This document shows, piece after piece, positions 12,637-23,187 of a stretch of 64,000 nucleotides of DNA (positions are counted from its first letter, which is position 1; each line of letters opens with the position of its first letter). Below the pieces are notes generated by a model. That model did no database searches. It was given only the letters and a program-made list of their open reading frames with translations, and was not told the origin of the DNA. The position numbers were made by a program, and so were the translations under genes. The stretch is from Hypericum androsaemum (lineage: Eukaryota > Streptophyta > Magnoliopsida > Malpighiales > Hypericaceae), in assembly GCA_963995505.1 (NCBI GenBank), contig OZ023190.1, forward strand, positions 18,284,092 through 18,348,091, given 5' to 3'.

Positions 12637-12779
12637 TATAGGCCATGGGATCTCTCAGCATTGCCAATCTTCATCTGTGTGGTAAGGTCCTGTATTGAGC
12701 AACAAGTAGAGTTGAAAGTCAGTGACACTAGAAGATCTTTTGCTAGCTGGCTGATCGAGATCAGATTAAATACAACCAT
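12637..12779 (-). pseudogene. Fragment of a Ty1/copia polyprotein (before integrase)
   Basis: The minus strand reads FNLISISQLAKDLL near its start, then a continuation ending in GLYIL. That is the pattern of the segment between protease and GAG-pre-integrase in copia polyproteins, where a 'NLLSVSKL' block is followed by a 'DLxT...G...GLY' block. It is cut off abruptly by the purine microsatellite on one side and by non-homologous DNA on the other. No LTRs were found near it, so it is an old fragment. It differs from the intact copia at 14.7-20.1 kb. Confidence 0.6.
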
Positions 12780-12810
12780 TTATGCTTTGAAGGTCTTCAA
12801 GCACGACGTA

Positions 12811-13470
12811 AATGAATTTGCTTTGAAGGCAGGCAAGAATTAGGGTCCAGCCTATAGATGATACCAATTCTAAAAACAGCAAACCGTCTAGTGTAAACAA
12901 GGGTAGGTGGCTGAGCGAACCCAGGAAATTATGGACCAAAATGCGAGTAATACGGCCATCTTGATTCATGATCAAGTAGCAGCATGTCCAGTTTTAGGTT
13001 CCATCTTTGCATCATCTGAAGTTTCTCACGTTTGGTTAGGGAATGGTGAAAATAATCTTACACTTTAACAAGATCCTTCTAGTTAAGCAAGACGACATCC
13101 ATATTTTAGAACAAGCACTCGATATTTAATAATGTTCTAAAACTGCCTCATCCCAGTCAAGAATCATCCCATTGACTCCCTCTTCTTCTCCTTCTTCTTC
13201 TTCTTCTCCTTCTTCTTCTCCTTCTTCTTCTGGTTGTGAACCCTCCAACAACATAAAGCATAAATGGTCAATAGTTTTGACCAAACTATAAAGTTAACTC
13301 ATTGAATTTGCTTTGAAGGCAGGCAAGAATTAGGGTCCATTTGCTTTGAAGGCAGGCAAGAATTTGTTAACTCAGTGTAAGAATTAACTTGAAGGCAGGC
13401 AATAATATTTGAAGGCAGTAAAAATGAATTTGCTTTGAAGGCAGGCAAGAATTAGTTAACTCAGTGTAAG
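12811..13470. repeat. Scattered direct repeats plus an inverted-sense microsatellite
   Basis: The motif TTTGCTTTGAAGGCAGGC recurs at about 12818, 13308, 13340 and 13429, with shortened versions near 13387 and 13410; several copies continue into AAGAATTAGGGTCCA or into TTAACTCAGTGTAAG. Between them, 13181-13230 is a CTTCTT/CTCCTT tract, the complement in sense of the purine tract at 12531-12619. The arrangement suggests local rearrangement. No ends of a mobile element were recognised. Confidence 0.6.
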
Positions 13471-14703
13471 TGCACATGTTAACATTCAATATGGACACCT
13501 AGTTGAGTTTTTTTTCTAAATTGTGACTGCCTAAAAAGCGTTAACTCCCCGTCTTTTTTCGATTCCAGGAGTAGGAAAAAAAAATTTCGTACTTGGCCAT
13601 TGTACAAAAATTTATGTCGTACTTGGCCATAATACGAAAAAAATTTGTACATTGTGTACGAATTCTTTTTCATGTTTGTTCATATCACGAAAAAATTTAT
13701 ATTGTGGTAATACAATACAAAAAAATTGTAATTGTGTTTCAGCACCTGATAGGAATTTTTACCGTTTGTTTCGCTTTATTCTTGTTTTGTTTTTAAATAA
13801 ATTTGTCTTTTTCTTTTTGTGTGATATGAATTTTTAATTGCGTATAAAAGGTGTTTATGTTTGATTGGTACACATAATTTGTTGACGAAATAAATCATTT
13901 TAGGTGGGCATTCTCCATCGTAATGAAGATACCATTACTATACATATATTAAATAAGTTAGTTAAATGAGATGTTGTAGTTTAAAGAGATTTGGAGTTTG
14001 AGTTTCTTGAAACGCATGAGTGTGAAAAATTTGTTAGAAAATTTATTCCACCTTTCAAAGACTCTATCCAGATTGAATTAGTCGGTTCAATAGACAAGAT
14101 ACTAAATGATATTAAAAAATAACTTAGTTAAATAAGTTTAACAAAAAAAAATCATCTAACTAAAATGGCACGGCTTTTTGCCTTACTATCTCTCTTTAAT
14201 ATAGTGTACCAAGTACTTAGATCAACTAATGGTATTTTACCAGACAAAAATATTTCAAGCATGAGCCGTAAGAATATAGCCATATTAAATACTTATTGAA
14301 AGAATTTTGTCGACTTTCAAATGTCTCATATTGTTCGAATTTAAATTAGTTACCATAATAGTATCTAGATACTAGGTGAAATAAACCAAAAATATGTTAT
14401 TTCACCTACTTATAAAAAATATGTTGGAAAAAGTTTAGTACTATGTAGTATCACAGTTTCTCACTTGAGTGCAAACATATTAGTTTGATTAACAAATTAG
14501 TTCCACATTGGAAGAATTTTGTCATATTTTAAAGGTCTTACTCGACTTGAACTTAAATTAGTCAAACTAATTAACATGTGATATAAATTAAAAAGTAGCT
14601 CCATATTGCTTCTAAATTCAATCTTTAGTTTCCTTCCCTGGTTGAAACGATCTAATTGGTACACTCTCCCAATAACTGCTCCTCCCCTTAAATATATGTA
14701 TAC

Positions 14704-15154
14704 TGTTGAAAATGATACAAGCTCAGATGGTTCAACCTCAAGTGAAGATTCAAGCAAGCCATTTGAAGTTGCTGCTACTGCAGCAATTCTGCAGATACCA
14801 ACTGCAGCAATCTTGTAGCTTAACTGCTGCATAATTGTTGGTTGGCTCGATGACTGGTACAAATATAGTTGGTATCATTATACTGATGATGATGTAATTA
14901 ATAAGGAGCTGACTCAGCAACCATGTGCTACCCCATTGCTGCCAGCAACCATGTGCTACATGTGCCACCCCATTGTTGCCAGCCATCCAGCTCACCAAGC
15001 ACTTCACCATTAATGACAGAAGGAAACGTGCACTCCACCAAGCACTCCCAGCTCACTAAGCACTCCACCTTCAGCCTATATATATATATAGAAGCTTTGT
15101 ATAAAAAAAGACACAGCATTATTAGTAGTATTGTTAGAAGATTGTCTAATTACA
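14704..15154 (+). repeat. 5' LTR of the copia element
   Basis: 451 bp, starting TGTTG and ending ACA. A run of alternating TA at about 15077-15090 is the likely TATA box of the element's own promoter in U3. It matches the LTR at 19647-20096 except for one C/T change and one extra A in a poly-A run. Confidence 0.95.
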
Positions 15155-15166
15155 TGGTATCAGAGC
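15155..15166 (+). promoter_or_regulatory. Primer-binding site (initiator tRNA-Met)
   Basis: TGGTATCAGAGC follows the 5' LTR with no gap. It is the standard plant copia minus-strand primer site, complementary to the 3' end of initiator tRNA-Met. Confidence 0.9.
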
Positions 15167-15174
15167 AACTTCCA

Positions 15175-18100
15175 ATGGAAGACTCAAACCAAGCCAATCA
15201 AAATAACCAAGGACCTGCAGCATCGACTGCTGGATCTCAATCCTCTATTCCTTCAAAAAGAATTACCACTGCAGAAAATGACAGCAATATTAGCCTAAAA
15301 TTGACCCCTATTCCTCTTACTGGACCCAATTATCTATCTTGGGCAAGAACAGCTTCGAGGAACCTGAATACAAAAGGGATGGCTGGCTACATCAACGGGA
15401 AAATTGCTCAACCTGATCCTCGGGATGAAGGCTATGAAGAATGGCTACGAAATGATGAGTTGGTAACTACCTGGATCCTCAACTCATTAGACCAGAAAAT
15501 TTATGATATGTTCTCATTTGCTAGTAATGCTAAAGTGTTATGGGAATCAATCAAAGATCTCTATGGTCAACAAAATAATTTGTATAGAATTTTTGAACTC
15601 AAGAAGAGTATATCTGAAACAAAACAAAGAGGTATGCCCTTCACTGAATATTTGGGAAAAATGAGAAGTATGTGGGATGAATTGGCCATCTTTAGACCTC
15701 CTACTACTGATATTGTTACCTTACAAAAAAGGATGGAGCAAGATAGGATGTTTGAGTTATTGTCTGGCTTAGATCCTGAGTATGAAAGTGTTCAATCTCA
15801 ACTTCTTCTGAATTCAGAAGCTCCTTCCCTGTCTAACATATGTTCTAAGATAATGCAAGAAGAAACTAGAAAAAAGGTTATGTCTGTGAGCAAAAGAGAG
15901 GATAACTCTGAGTCTAGTGCTTTCTTTGTGAAATCTGAATCCAAAGAGAAGTATGTTTTTAAGAACTCTAATAGAGGAAGAGGAGGCACTAGACCAACTG
16001 GAAATAGGGGCCAATTTGTGTGTGATCATTGTAAGAAAACAGGACATACAAAAGACAGATGTTGGTTCTTGAATCCACATCTCAGACCGGCTAAAGATAA
16101 GAGCACTGGAGGTGATGAAAGGAGTCAACTTCAAGTTCATGCTGCAACCAGTACTCAAGTTGAACCTCAAGGAAACTCAATTGAGATGCTTGCTCTGCGA
16201 TTGCAGCAGCAAGCACAACAATTACTGCAGCAGTTAAACAAAGGACATGGAGAAAAACCAAGCACTAACAAGCAACCTGATTCTAGCTCAACTCCTCAAC
16301 CAGGTACGATGAAGTTTACTTCTTTTACTGCACTAAATTTTGATAAATTGAGTTGGATTATTGATTCTGGTGCAAACCAACATATGACTTACAAATTGGA
16401 AGAATTAACTAATCCAACTTCATTAAAAGAAGGCTCTTCAGTCGTTGTAGCTAATGGATCAAGTACAGCTATTTCTGCAAAAGGGTTAAAAACCTTTTTT
16501 AATGATCAAGAAGAATCTGAAGTTCTTGTTATTCCAAACTTTGCTGCTAAACTCATGTCGGTTAGCATGATCACTAAACAACTTAATTGCAGAGCGATTT
16601 TCGAACCTGACAAAGTCATTTTTCAGGACATGAACTCTATGAAGCTGATTGGTAAAGGAACTCTGAAAAATGGCCTCTACATCCTAGATGAAACTCCAAT
16701 TACGTGTGCTAGCAAATCTATCACATTAGAATCTGATAAACTTTGGCATTTCAGGCTTGGTCATCCTGCAACAAATGTATTGGAAGCTATTAATCCTAAG
16801 TTTAGCTTTCGAGATGAAAACTGTGAAAGTTGTAGAATGGCTAAGCAATGTCGTGTACCTTTTCAGATTTCTACAACCATGTACGAAGATTTATTTGAAC
16901 TAGTGCATTCAGATTTATGGACCTCACCTCAAGTTTCTCATGATGGATACAAGTACTTTATAAGCTTTATTGATCATTTCTCACGAGTTACATGGATCTA
17001 CTTGCTAAAACATAAAACTGAGGTCCCTAAGGTATTTGAGGAATTCAAAAACATGGTAGAAAATCAGTTCAATAAAAGAATTAAAGTTTTCCGAACTGAC
17101 AATGGAACTGAGTATGCAAAAGAGTTCATAACTAGCATCAAACAAGCTGGTATCATACACCAGACTTCTTGTGTTTATACACCCCAACAAAATGGAGTTG
17201 CAGAGAGAAAAAATAGACATATATTAGAGGTAACTCGTGCTATAAGGTTTCATATGAATGTACCTAAAAGTTACTGGTCTGAAGCTGTCCTGACTGCTTG
17301 TTATCTGATTAATAGGATGCCTACTAGAGTTCTGAAGTTTAAGGCTCCTCTTGAGATTCTTCTTGGAAAACTATTAAACATATCACATCTGAGGGTATTT
17401 GGATGCATTTGCTATGTCCATATACCCGCTCAGAAGCGTGATAAACATGATCCCAAGGCAGAGAGATGCATATTCTTGGGATATTCTAATGTATCAAAAG
17501 GATACAAGTGCTATAATCCGAAGACTAAGCAAAAATTTGTGACAAGGGATGTTCAATTTTTGGAGAATGTTCCATACTATACTAATAATTTGTCAGATCA
17601 GGATCGTGATAAGATTCAGGGGGAGATAAACACAGGAGATAAGGAAGACATGAGGAATTCTCAATCCACAACAAGTAAGGAGCAGGAAAAGGAAGCACAC
17701 CCTCATCAGGTAAGATCTAATACTGAAAAATCAGATCATTCTAATCCTATTATGCAGGAACAAAATGAAGATCAAGCAAGTTGGAATGGTCCAAGTCAAC
17801 CAACTGAATCATCATCAGTTGAAGAAGCCGCTCCTATTGAAGAAATCGCAGAAGTGACAAATCTGCAAAATTCTGCAGATACATCTGCACTGCAAAATAT
17901 GCAGACTACATATGAGACCTCTGTAGAACAACATGGAGAGATTCAACATGTTCGTAGGTCAATCAGAAGTCATAAGCAACCGGTAAAATTTCATGATTAC
18001 AAGGTCTATACTTCACAACTCTATCCCATCGACAGGTTTATTTCTTATCTCTCACTCTTGCCAAAGTATCTAGCTTATTTAACTAAAATGGATAAAATAG

Positions 18101-19761
18101 TTGAGCCTACTACTTACGAAGAAGCTAGGAAGCATCTAGAATGGAGGAGTGCAATGAGAGAAGAATTGGATGCTCTAGCTAAGAATAACACCTGGAAAAT
18201 AACAGAACTGCCAAGGAATAAAAAATCAATTGGATGTAAATGGATTTATAAGGTGAAGTATAATAGTGATGGGACTGTAGAACGATTTAAGGCTCGATTA
18301 GTGGCCAGAGGGTTCACACAAATTTCAGGAATTGACTACTTTGAGACCTTTGCCCCTGTTGCAAAGATGAACACGATTAGAATTCTGTTTAGTGTTGCTG
18401 TAAATCATAACTGGATTATATATCAGATGGATGTTAAAAATGCCTTCCTCCAAGGAGACTTGGAGGAAGAGATTTACATGGACATTCCTCCAGGGATTAA
18501 AAAGGAGCACCCTAAGCTTGTGTGTAAGCTGAATAAACCAATTTATGGTCTCAAGCAATCACCTAGAGCTTGGTATCATCGATTAAGTAGAGAATTCATA
18601 AGCTTGGGATTTACAAGGAGCACTGCAGATCATACTTTCTTTATCAAAAATACAGGATATAGGAAAGTAGTTGTATGTATCTATGTGGATGATATTCTAA
18701 TCACAGGTGATGATATGCAAGGAATTGAACTTCTTAAGAAGACATTAAGCATCAGATTTGATATTAAAGATCTTGGTAAGCTAAGGTATTTTTTGGGGAT
18801 TGAATTTGCTTATTCAAGTCAAGGTTTGTTCATTTCTCAAAGGAAGTATACTTTGGAATTGTTAAAAGAAACTAAGAAGTTGAATTGCAGACCTGTGAGC
18901 ACTCCGGTTGAATGTGGAACTCAATTTTCTCTCTTTGAGGGAGATAAAGTTTCTGACATTGGACAATTTCAAAAAATAGTAGGGAAGTTGATCTATTTGA
19001 CTATTACTCGTCCAGATATTTCTTATGCTGTTAGTTTGATTAGTCGTGCAATGCATAAGCCTAGAGTTAGTCACATTTCTTTAATTGAGCGAATTATGCA
19101 ATACTTAAAGTTTTGTCCAGGCATGGGAATTCTATTCAGAAACAATGGTCATTCAAGAATTCAAGGTTACACTGATGCAGCATATGCAAATTCTATTGAC
19201 TGCAGAAAATCGACAAGTGGATTTTGTGTCTTTGTAGGTGGCAATCCAGTCACATGGCGCAGCAAGAAGCAAGATGTAGTCTCCCTATCAAGTGCAGAGG
19301 CAGAATATAGAGCTATGTCCTTAGCTGCTCGAGAACTGGTTTGGGTGAAAAGTGTGCTAACTGATCTTGGTTACAAACCTGAAGGGAGCATGGAGCTATT
19401 CTGTGATAATCAAGCTGCCATTTACATTGGTGCCAATCCAGTATTTCATGAAAGAACAAAACATATAGAAGTGGATTGTCATTATGTGAGAGAGAAGATT
19501 CAAAGCAAAGAAATTTGCACTCCATTCGTTCGAAGTCAATTACAGATTGCTGATATTTTTACGAAGGCTGTCCAACCTAATCTATTCCAAACTATGATTG
19601 GCAAGTTGGGAATGTTCAATCTATTCAAATCCAACTTGAGGGGGAGTGTTGAAAATGATACAAGCTCAGATGGTTCAACCTCAAGTGAAGATTCAAGCAA
19701 GCCATTTGAAGTTGCTGCTACTGCAGCAATTCTGCAGATACCAACTGCAGCAATCTTGTAG
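15175..19761 (+). CDS. Copia gag-pol polyprotein
   Basis: One open frame of 1,528 aa if the ATG at 15175 is used; an in-frame ATG at 15154 overlaps the primer site and would add seven residues. Order of parts: gag (about 1-280); a CCHC zinc knuckle CDHCKKTGHTKDRC from 283; aspartic protease with DSG at 397-399; a GAG-pre-integrase segment with LWHFRLGH; integrase with catalytic D580, D642 and E677; reverse transcriptase with YVDD at 1170-1173; and RNase H with its SSAEAEYRAM block. No internal stop or frameshift is visible, so it could be active. The frame does not stop before the polypurine tract. It runs through it and about 115 bases into the 3' LTR, so the last 38 or so residues are encoded by U3. 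Confidence 0.95.
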   Translation: MEDSNQANQNNQGPAASTAGSQSSIPSKRITTAENDSNISLKLTPIPLTGPNYLSWARTASRNLNTKGMAGYINGKIAQPDPRDEGYEEWLRNDELVTTWILNSLDQKIYDMFSFASNAKVLWESIKDLYGQQNNLYRIFELKKSISETKQRGMPFTEYLGKMRSMWDELAIFRPPTTDIVTLQKRMEQDRMFELLSGLDPEYESVQSQLLLNSEAPSLSNICSKIMQEETRKKVMSVSKREDNSESSAFFVKSESKEKYVFKNSNRGRGGTRPTGNRGQFVCDHCKKTGHTKDRCWFLNPHLRPAKDKSTGGDERSQLQVHAATSTQVEPQGNSIEMLALRLQQQAQQLLQQLNKGHGEKPSTNKQPDSSSTPQPGTMKFTSFTALNFDKLSWIIDSGANQHMTYKLEELTNPTSLKEGSSVVVANGSSTAISAKGLKTFFNDQEESEVLVIPNFAAKLMSVSMITKQLNCRAIFEPDKVIFQDMNSMKLIGKGTLKNGLYILDETPITCASKSITLESDKLWHFRLGHPATNVLEAINPKFSFRDENCESCRMAKQCRVPFQISTTMYEDLFELVHSDLWTSPQVSHDGYKYFISFIDHFSRVTWIYLLKHKTEVPKVFEEFKNMVENQFNKRIKVFRTDNGTEYAKEFITSIKQAGIIHQTSCVYTPQQNGVAERKNRHILEVTRAIRFHMNVPKSYWSEAVLTACYLINRMPTRVLKFKAPLEILLGKLLNISHLRVFGCICYVHIPAQKRDKHDPKAERCIFLGYSNVSKGYKCYNPKTKQKFVTRDVQFLENVPYYTNNLSDQDRDKIQGEINTGDKEDMRNSQSTTSKEQEKEAHPHQVRSNTEKSDHSNPIMQEQNEDQASWNGPSQPTESSSVEEAAPIEEIAEVTNLQNSADTSALQNMQTTYETSVEQHGEIQHVRRSIRSHKQPVKFHDYKVYTSQLYPIDRFISYLSLLPKYLAYLTKMDKIVEPTTYEEARKHLEWRSAMREELDALAKNNTWKITELPRNKKSIGCKWIYKVKYNSDGTVERFKARLVARGFTQISGIDYFETFAPVAKMNTIRILFSVAVNHNWIIYQMDVKNAFLQGDLEEEIYMDIPPGIKKEHPKLVCKLNKPIYGLKQSPRAWYHRLSREFISLGFTRSTADHTFFIKNTGYRKVVVCIYVDDILITGDDMQGIELLKKTLSIRFDIKDLGKLRYFLGIEFAYSSQGLFISQRKYTLELLKETKKLNCRPVSTPVECGTQFSLFEGDKVSDIGQFQKIVGKLIYLTITRPDISYAVSLISRAMHKPRVSHISLIERIMQYLKFCPGMGILFRNNGHSRIQGYTDAAYANSIDCRKSTSGFCVFVGGNPVTWRSKKQDVVSLSSAEAEYRAMSLAARELVWVKSVLTDLGYKPEGSMELFCDNQAAIYIGANPVFHERTKHIEVDCHYVREKIQSKEICTPFVRSQLQIADIFTKAVQPNLFQTMIGKLGMFNLFKSNLRGSVENDTSSDGSTSSEDSSKPFEVAATAAILQIPTAAIL
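19638..19646 (+). promoter_or_regulatory. Polypurine tract
   Basis: GAGGGGGAG directly precedes the TG of the 3' LTR and would prime plus-strand DNA synthesis. It lies inside the open gag-pol frame. Confidence 0.9.
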
Positions 19762-20096
19762 CTTAACTGCTGCATAATTGTTGGTTGGCTCGATGACTGG
19801 TACAAATATAGTTGGTATCATTATACTGATGATGATGTAATTAATAAGGAGCTGACTCAGCAACCATGTGCTACCCCATTGCTGCCAGCAACCATGTGCT
19901 ACATGTGCCACCCCATTGTTGCCAGCCATCCAGCTCACCAAGCACTTCACCATTAATGACAGAAGGAAACGTGCACTCTACCAAGCACTCCCAGCTCACT
20001 AAGCACTCCACCTTCAGCCTATATATATATATAGAAGCTTTGTATAAAAAAGACACAGCATTATTAGTAGTATTGTTAGAAGATTGTCTAATTACA
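19647..20096 (+). repeat. 3' LTR of the copia element
   Basis: 450 bp, TGTTG...ACA, nearly identical to the 5' LTR. The first 115 bases also carry the end of the polyprotein frame. Confidence 0.95.
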
Positions 20097-20640
20097 CATA
20101 CACTTCACCATTTATCACTACTTCTTCCCCAATGAGGTCAACGCTTGTAGCGGTGCTGACACTGATTCTATTGGCCAACCCGCCATGGCTGACCTGCTCT
20201 GGCGACCGGTTGGACGTGATCATGACACGAACTGATGTCACCAACTCGGATGCTCGTGAGTCTCTATGATGTGGACGAGTTGTTATACAGGTTCTTGAAA
20301 AGGAACGAATCTGAGTTGGCATGGATACATATGATTTTTTAAAATTAGGTGTACATGGATGGGTCTTAATTAAGTAGTACATGCATGATACATGGGTTCA
20401 TTTTGAAGACGAAGGGTTCCATTTAATTGAATAATGCTGGCGCGGGGTCAAATTTAATTAAATAAGGTAGGTAGTTGTATAATCTTTAAGGATCTTAAGT
20501 GTCTATTTCTAATAATACAAGATATCAAAATGATTTTAACACTTTCTTTTCATCATGACTTTTTAATTAAATTTGTTCAAACAACTACAAAAATGTTATT
20601 TTTTTTAAAGGCACTACACAGATATTTTTTAAATTTGACT
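20097..20640. other. Intergenic; one weak small open frame
   Basis: An ATG at 20132 opens a 46-codon frame whose first 24 residues look like a secretory signal peptide (MRSTLVAVLTLILLANPPWL, then TCSG). It ends soon after with no recognisable mature domain. It may be the first exon of a lost gene or chance. I do not call it a gene. The block 20543-20618 is repeated at 23285-23353. Confidence 0.4.
20543..20618. repeat. Short dispersed duplicate, copy 1
   Basis: The stretch beginning TTTCTTTTCATCATGACTTT and ending GGCACTACA matches 23285-23353 almost base for base apart from poly-T length and a short gap. The copies lie on either side of the P450 relic and are in the same orientation. Confidence 0.8.
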
Positions 20641-20649
20641 CTAATCTGA

Positions 20650-21851
20650 TACCGTGGAATCTATCTCCTCGTCTCCGGTGGGAATTACTTTCCTAATTTT
20701 CTCCCTTAATTGCTCTTGCCACTCATAAGAAGCAACATCCAAGACAAGGCCAGATCGGGTGTCTCGTGCCCACCAAATGCTTGCTATCCACGATCCCGAA
20801 GCTTGTCTTGGCGATGATGTCGCCGGCCGTGGCGATGATGTCCATCTCCTCGTCGATCTCCGGGTTGCCGGACTCGATCAGGCCGCTCCACCTCTCTAGC
20901 ATCCATCTGGTTCGCAGATTCCACCACGAGGCTTAACATCTCCTTAGGGACGGACAAGCAATGCCGTCAGTACACAGGGACAATGTTTTATGTGCCGGTA
21001 CCATAATAATTGTATGCTATAGTTAATTTTTTGGTTTGTAACGACTCGGATTGAGGTAACTAATCCAAGTTTGAGTCTAAATAAAACTTAGTAGCTCAGC
21101 TAAGTTTCTAACAAATATTTAAAATTATTTTCTTACTAAATGCTCCAACTCGATACTTCTTGAATAATCTATAACAACTCATTTGTGGTGAAACAAATTT
21201 AAGGTATGTTGGAGTGCAAAAATATCAAGTCTCCACAGAGTGAAATATGTTACTTGTTATTAGGAGTAGCATCCTCACATGATCATGCAAGGGGATATGG
21301 TTACACCCGCAATTGCAATTATGAAGACAGAGTTGGTGGAAAACAGCAATTATGTAACTACTTATTCCAAGAGAAATTAAGACATGTTGCTTTCGCCTCA
21401 AGGTACTGTGCTTTTATATGGAAGATACATCTATGCATGGCAGTGGGAACTTGGAAATAACTATATATGCATGGAATACTTTTTCTTCACTACGCTACAA
21501 ACTTCTATTATTATGATTTTAGATTCAATTCTTACGAATAGAAAAAAATAACATTAAAGAGACAACTCTAAATAAAACCTAACGGTACTAAGTATGAATA
21601 GTATAAGTTTACCAAAATAATGATTGATGATATTTAGTTAGAGATGGTTATGTGAACAATCTATATACCTTCAAGTTGGCCGGAGAGAAGGCGGGGGTGA
21701 TGGCGTGGCGGTGGCAAACCCAGTCGTCTTCTTCGACCATAACCAAGCCATTACCGAACATGGGCTCCCAGTGGTCCACCGCCTCCGCGGGCCAGCTCCG
21801 GCGGCTCCGGGAGTAGGTATAGTTCCGACCGACAACAGTGGAGTCCGCCAT
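20650..21851 (-). pseudogene. Cytochrome P450 pseudogene (CYP72-clan type)
   Basis: Two blocks on the minus strand read as pieces of one P450. Block one, about 21851-21675, encodes FGNGLVMVEEDDWVCHRHAI, then TPAFSPANLK, followed by a GT: the region before the C-helix in clan 72 enzymes. Block two, about 20940-20660, encodes LIESGNPEIDEEMDIIATAG, then DIIAKTSFGI. Shortly after, in another frame, comes ASYEWQEQLREKIRKV, which belongs well beyond the I-helix. The stretch that should carry the oxygen-binding AGxxT motif is therefore deleted, and the heme-binding Cys loop was not found. There is also a frameshift just before the LERWSG stretch, near 20902. The gene is dead. The family, possibly CYP709-like, is a guess within the clan. 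Confidence 0.75.
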
Positions 21852-21859
21852 TTGTAGGA

Positions 21860-22637
21860 CGCGTAATGGAGCTGCCAGATTCCGATGAAGTGCTAGGGAG
21901 GTCTTGATTCTTGAAGAGGCAATGTCCCGAGGTCGGGACTGTACACCGTCGTTTGTTTCCTTCTTTCCTCTCTTGTAAGATTGAACTGTGGGCTTGGGCC
22001 AACGGGATCTCCGTGGGCTTTAACCCTTTGGGCTCATCCTTTTGATATGTATATTAGACTCTCCTGGGATCTCCGATGTATGCGACATTTTATACGAATC
22101 AAAATAGTAAATAAATGCCCCAATAAGTTTAGGAACTCACTATTTTTTAACCCCCGAGGGTATCCGGCCCCTATTATTAAGGGACTTTAGTAAGTTTCCA
22201 AGATTGGCTGTATATTTTCCCTTTGATTAAATACATTTTAGTTAGGAGCATCTTTAGCCATTCCCTCTCGCAAAAAAAATTCCCAATAAACACTACTCTA
22301 ATAGTATGAAGAAGGATGGGGTGGAGAGTGACAGAGGTTCAAAATTTATTCATGATAAAAATCTACTTATCAAATACCCCTAAAACTAGCCTTCAAATAT
22401 AGACTATAGAAACGGTATTTTTATTAAAAATCGAATATTGGCGTATCCTCTTGCAAATTCGCAATAAAATTTTTACGTTCTGAGGAAGAGTCTTTCTCAT
22501 TGGACTGTTATTGGGCACTGGAATATCTTTGAAATTTTTGAAAAAAAAATGAAAATGAAAATTCTATTTTATAAATGTTCAATTGATAATAACTTTATGG
22601 TTTACGGAGGAGGAGGCAGCATCGTCGTTGTTTCACG
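21860..22637. other. Intergenic, no gene seen
   Basis: AT-rich DNA between the P450 relic and a hAT-like element. No supported feature. Confidence 0.5.
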
Positions 22638-23187
22638 CAGGGCAATGGCCAGGATCCGGGTAGGATCCAAATCTTTACCCTCTTTTATCCTTATCTTCTT
22701 TAAAAATAAGGATTTGGGCAGGATTTGAGTCCGAAAAAATCGGACAAGATAAAGGCGACCCGCGGGTCTGTCTTTTAAAAAATATTTGATTTAAAAAAAT
22801 TAAATTAGTATTTGATATTATTCAATTAGCAATGTGATATTTTTATTAATTAAATAAATCAATATAAAGAACCAAATAAGCAAATCTAAAAAAAATTGAA
22901 GTTGGGTAGATTAAAATTAAAAATTTTGTATTATGTTTATTAATTAATATACATATATATTATTTTTAATGTTAATTTAAAAAATTCGGACAGGATCAGG
23001 GCAGGGCAGGATCCTATAGATCCATATCCATGCTCTTATCCTTTTAAAATATCAGGATTCGAGCAGGATCAGGATCTAGACCCGATCAAAGTCAACAAAT
23101 CTTGGACCCTTAAGTCTGGATCAAAATAGACCCTCAAAATATGGATCAGAATAGACCCTCAAAATAAGAGTCTAATTACCGCCCCTA
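22638..23187. mobile_element. hAT-like non-autonomous element
   Basis: Left end CAGGGCAATGG; right end, read inward, TAGGGGCGGTAATTAGAC. Both resemble the CAGGG/TAGGG ends of hAT elements. The flanking octamers are GTTTCACG (22630-22637) and GTTTCGCG (23188-23195), an 8-bp target duplication with one mismatch. The interior is AT-rich with GGATC-rich arms near both ends and no transposase. The inverted repeats are weak, so boundaries are moderately sure. Confidence 0.55.

Larger units (their letters stand above)
7607..14703. other. Long gene-poor region with degenerate remains
   Basis: No intact gene is visible. The region holds a GA-rich microsatellite (8961-9017), exon-like scraps between about 10.3 and 11.8 kb, a copia fragment with a purine microsatellite near 12.5-12.8 kb, and repeated short motifs at 12.8-13.5 kb; each is listed separately. 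The rest is AT-rich with no recognisable feature up to the copia LTR. Confidence 0.5.
14704..20096 (+). mobile_element. Complete Ty1/copia LTR retrotransposon
   Basis: A full-length element of 5,393 bp with two near-identical LTRs (14704-15154 and 19647-20096), a primer-binding site at 15155-15166, a polypurine tract at 19638-19646 and one uninterrupted gag-pol frame. The order protease, integrase, reverse transcriptase, RNase H places it in Ty1/copia. The flanking five bases are TATAC (14699-14703) and CATAC (20097-20101), an imperfect target duplication. By eye the LTRs differ by one substitution and one single-base indel, so the insertion is recent. All catalytic motifs look intact, so it may be autonomous. 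I did not resolve the copia lineage. Confidence 0.95.

Noticed and set aside
12464..12667. Open frame with a long leucine run
   Set aside because: It is the purine microsatellite read on the minus strand. All three frames give simple-sequence peptides.
20084..20269. Possible signal peptide-containing small protein beside the copia 3' LTR
   Set aside because: The putative mature part is only about 22 residues with no recognisable features. Not enough to call.
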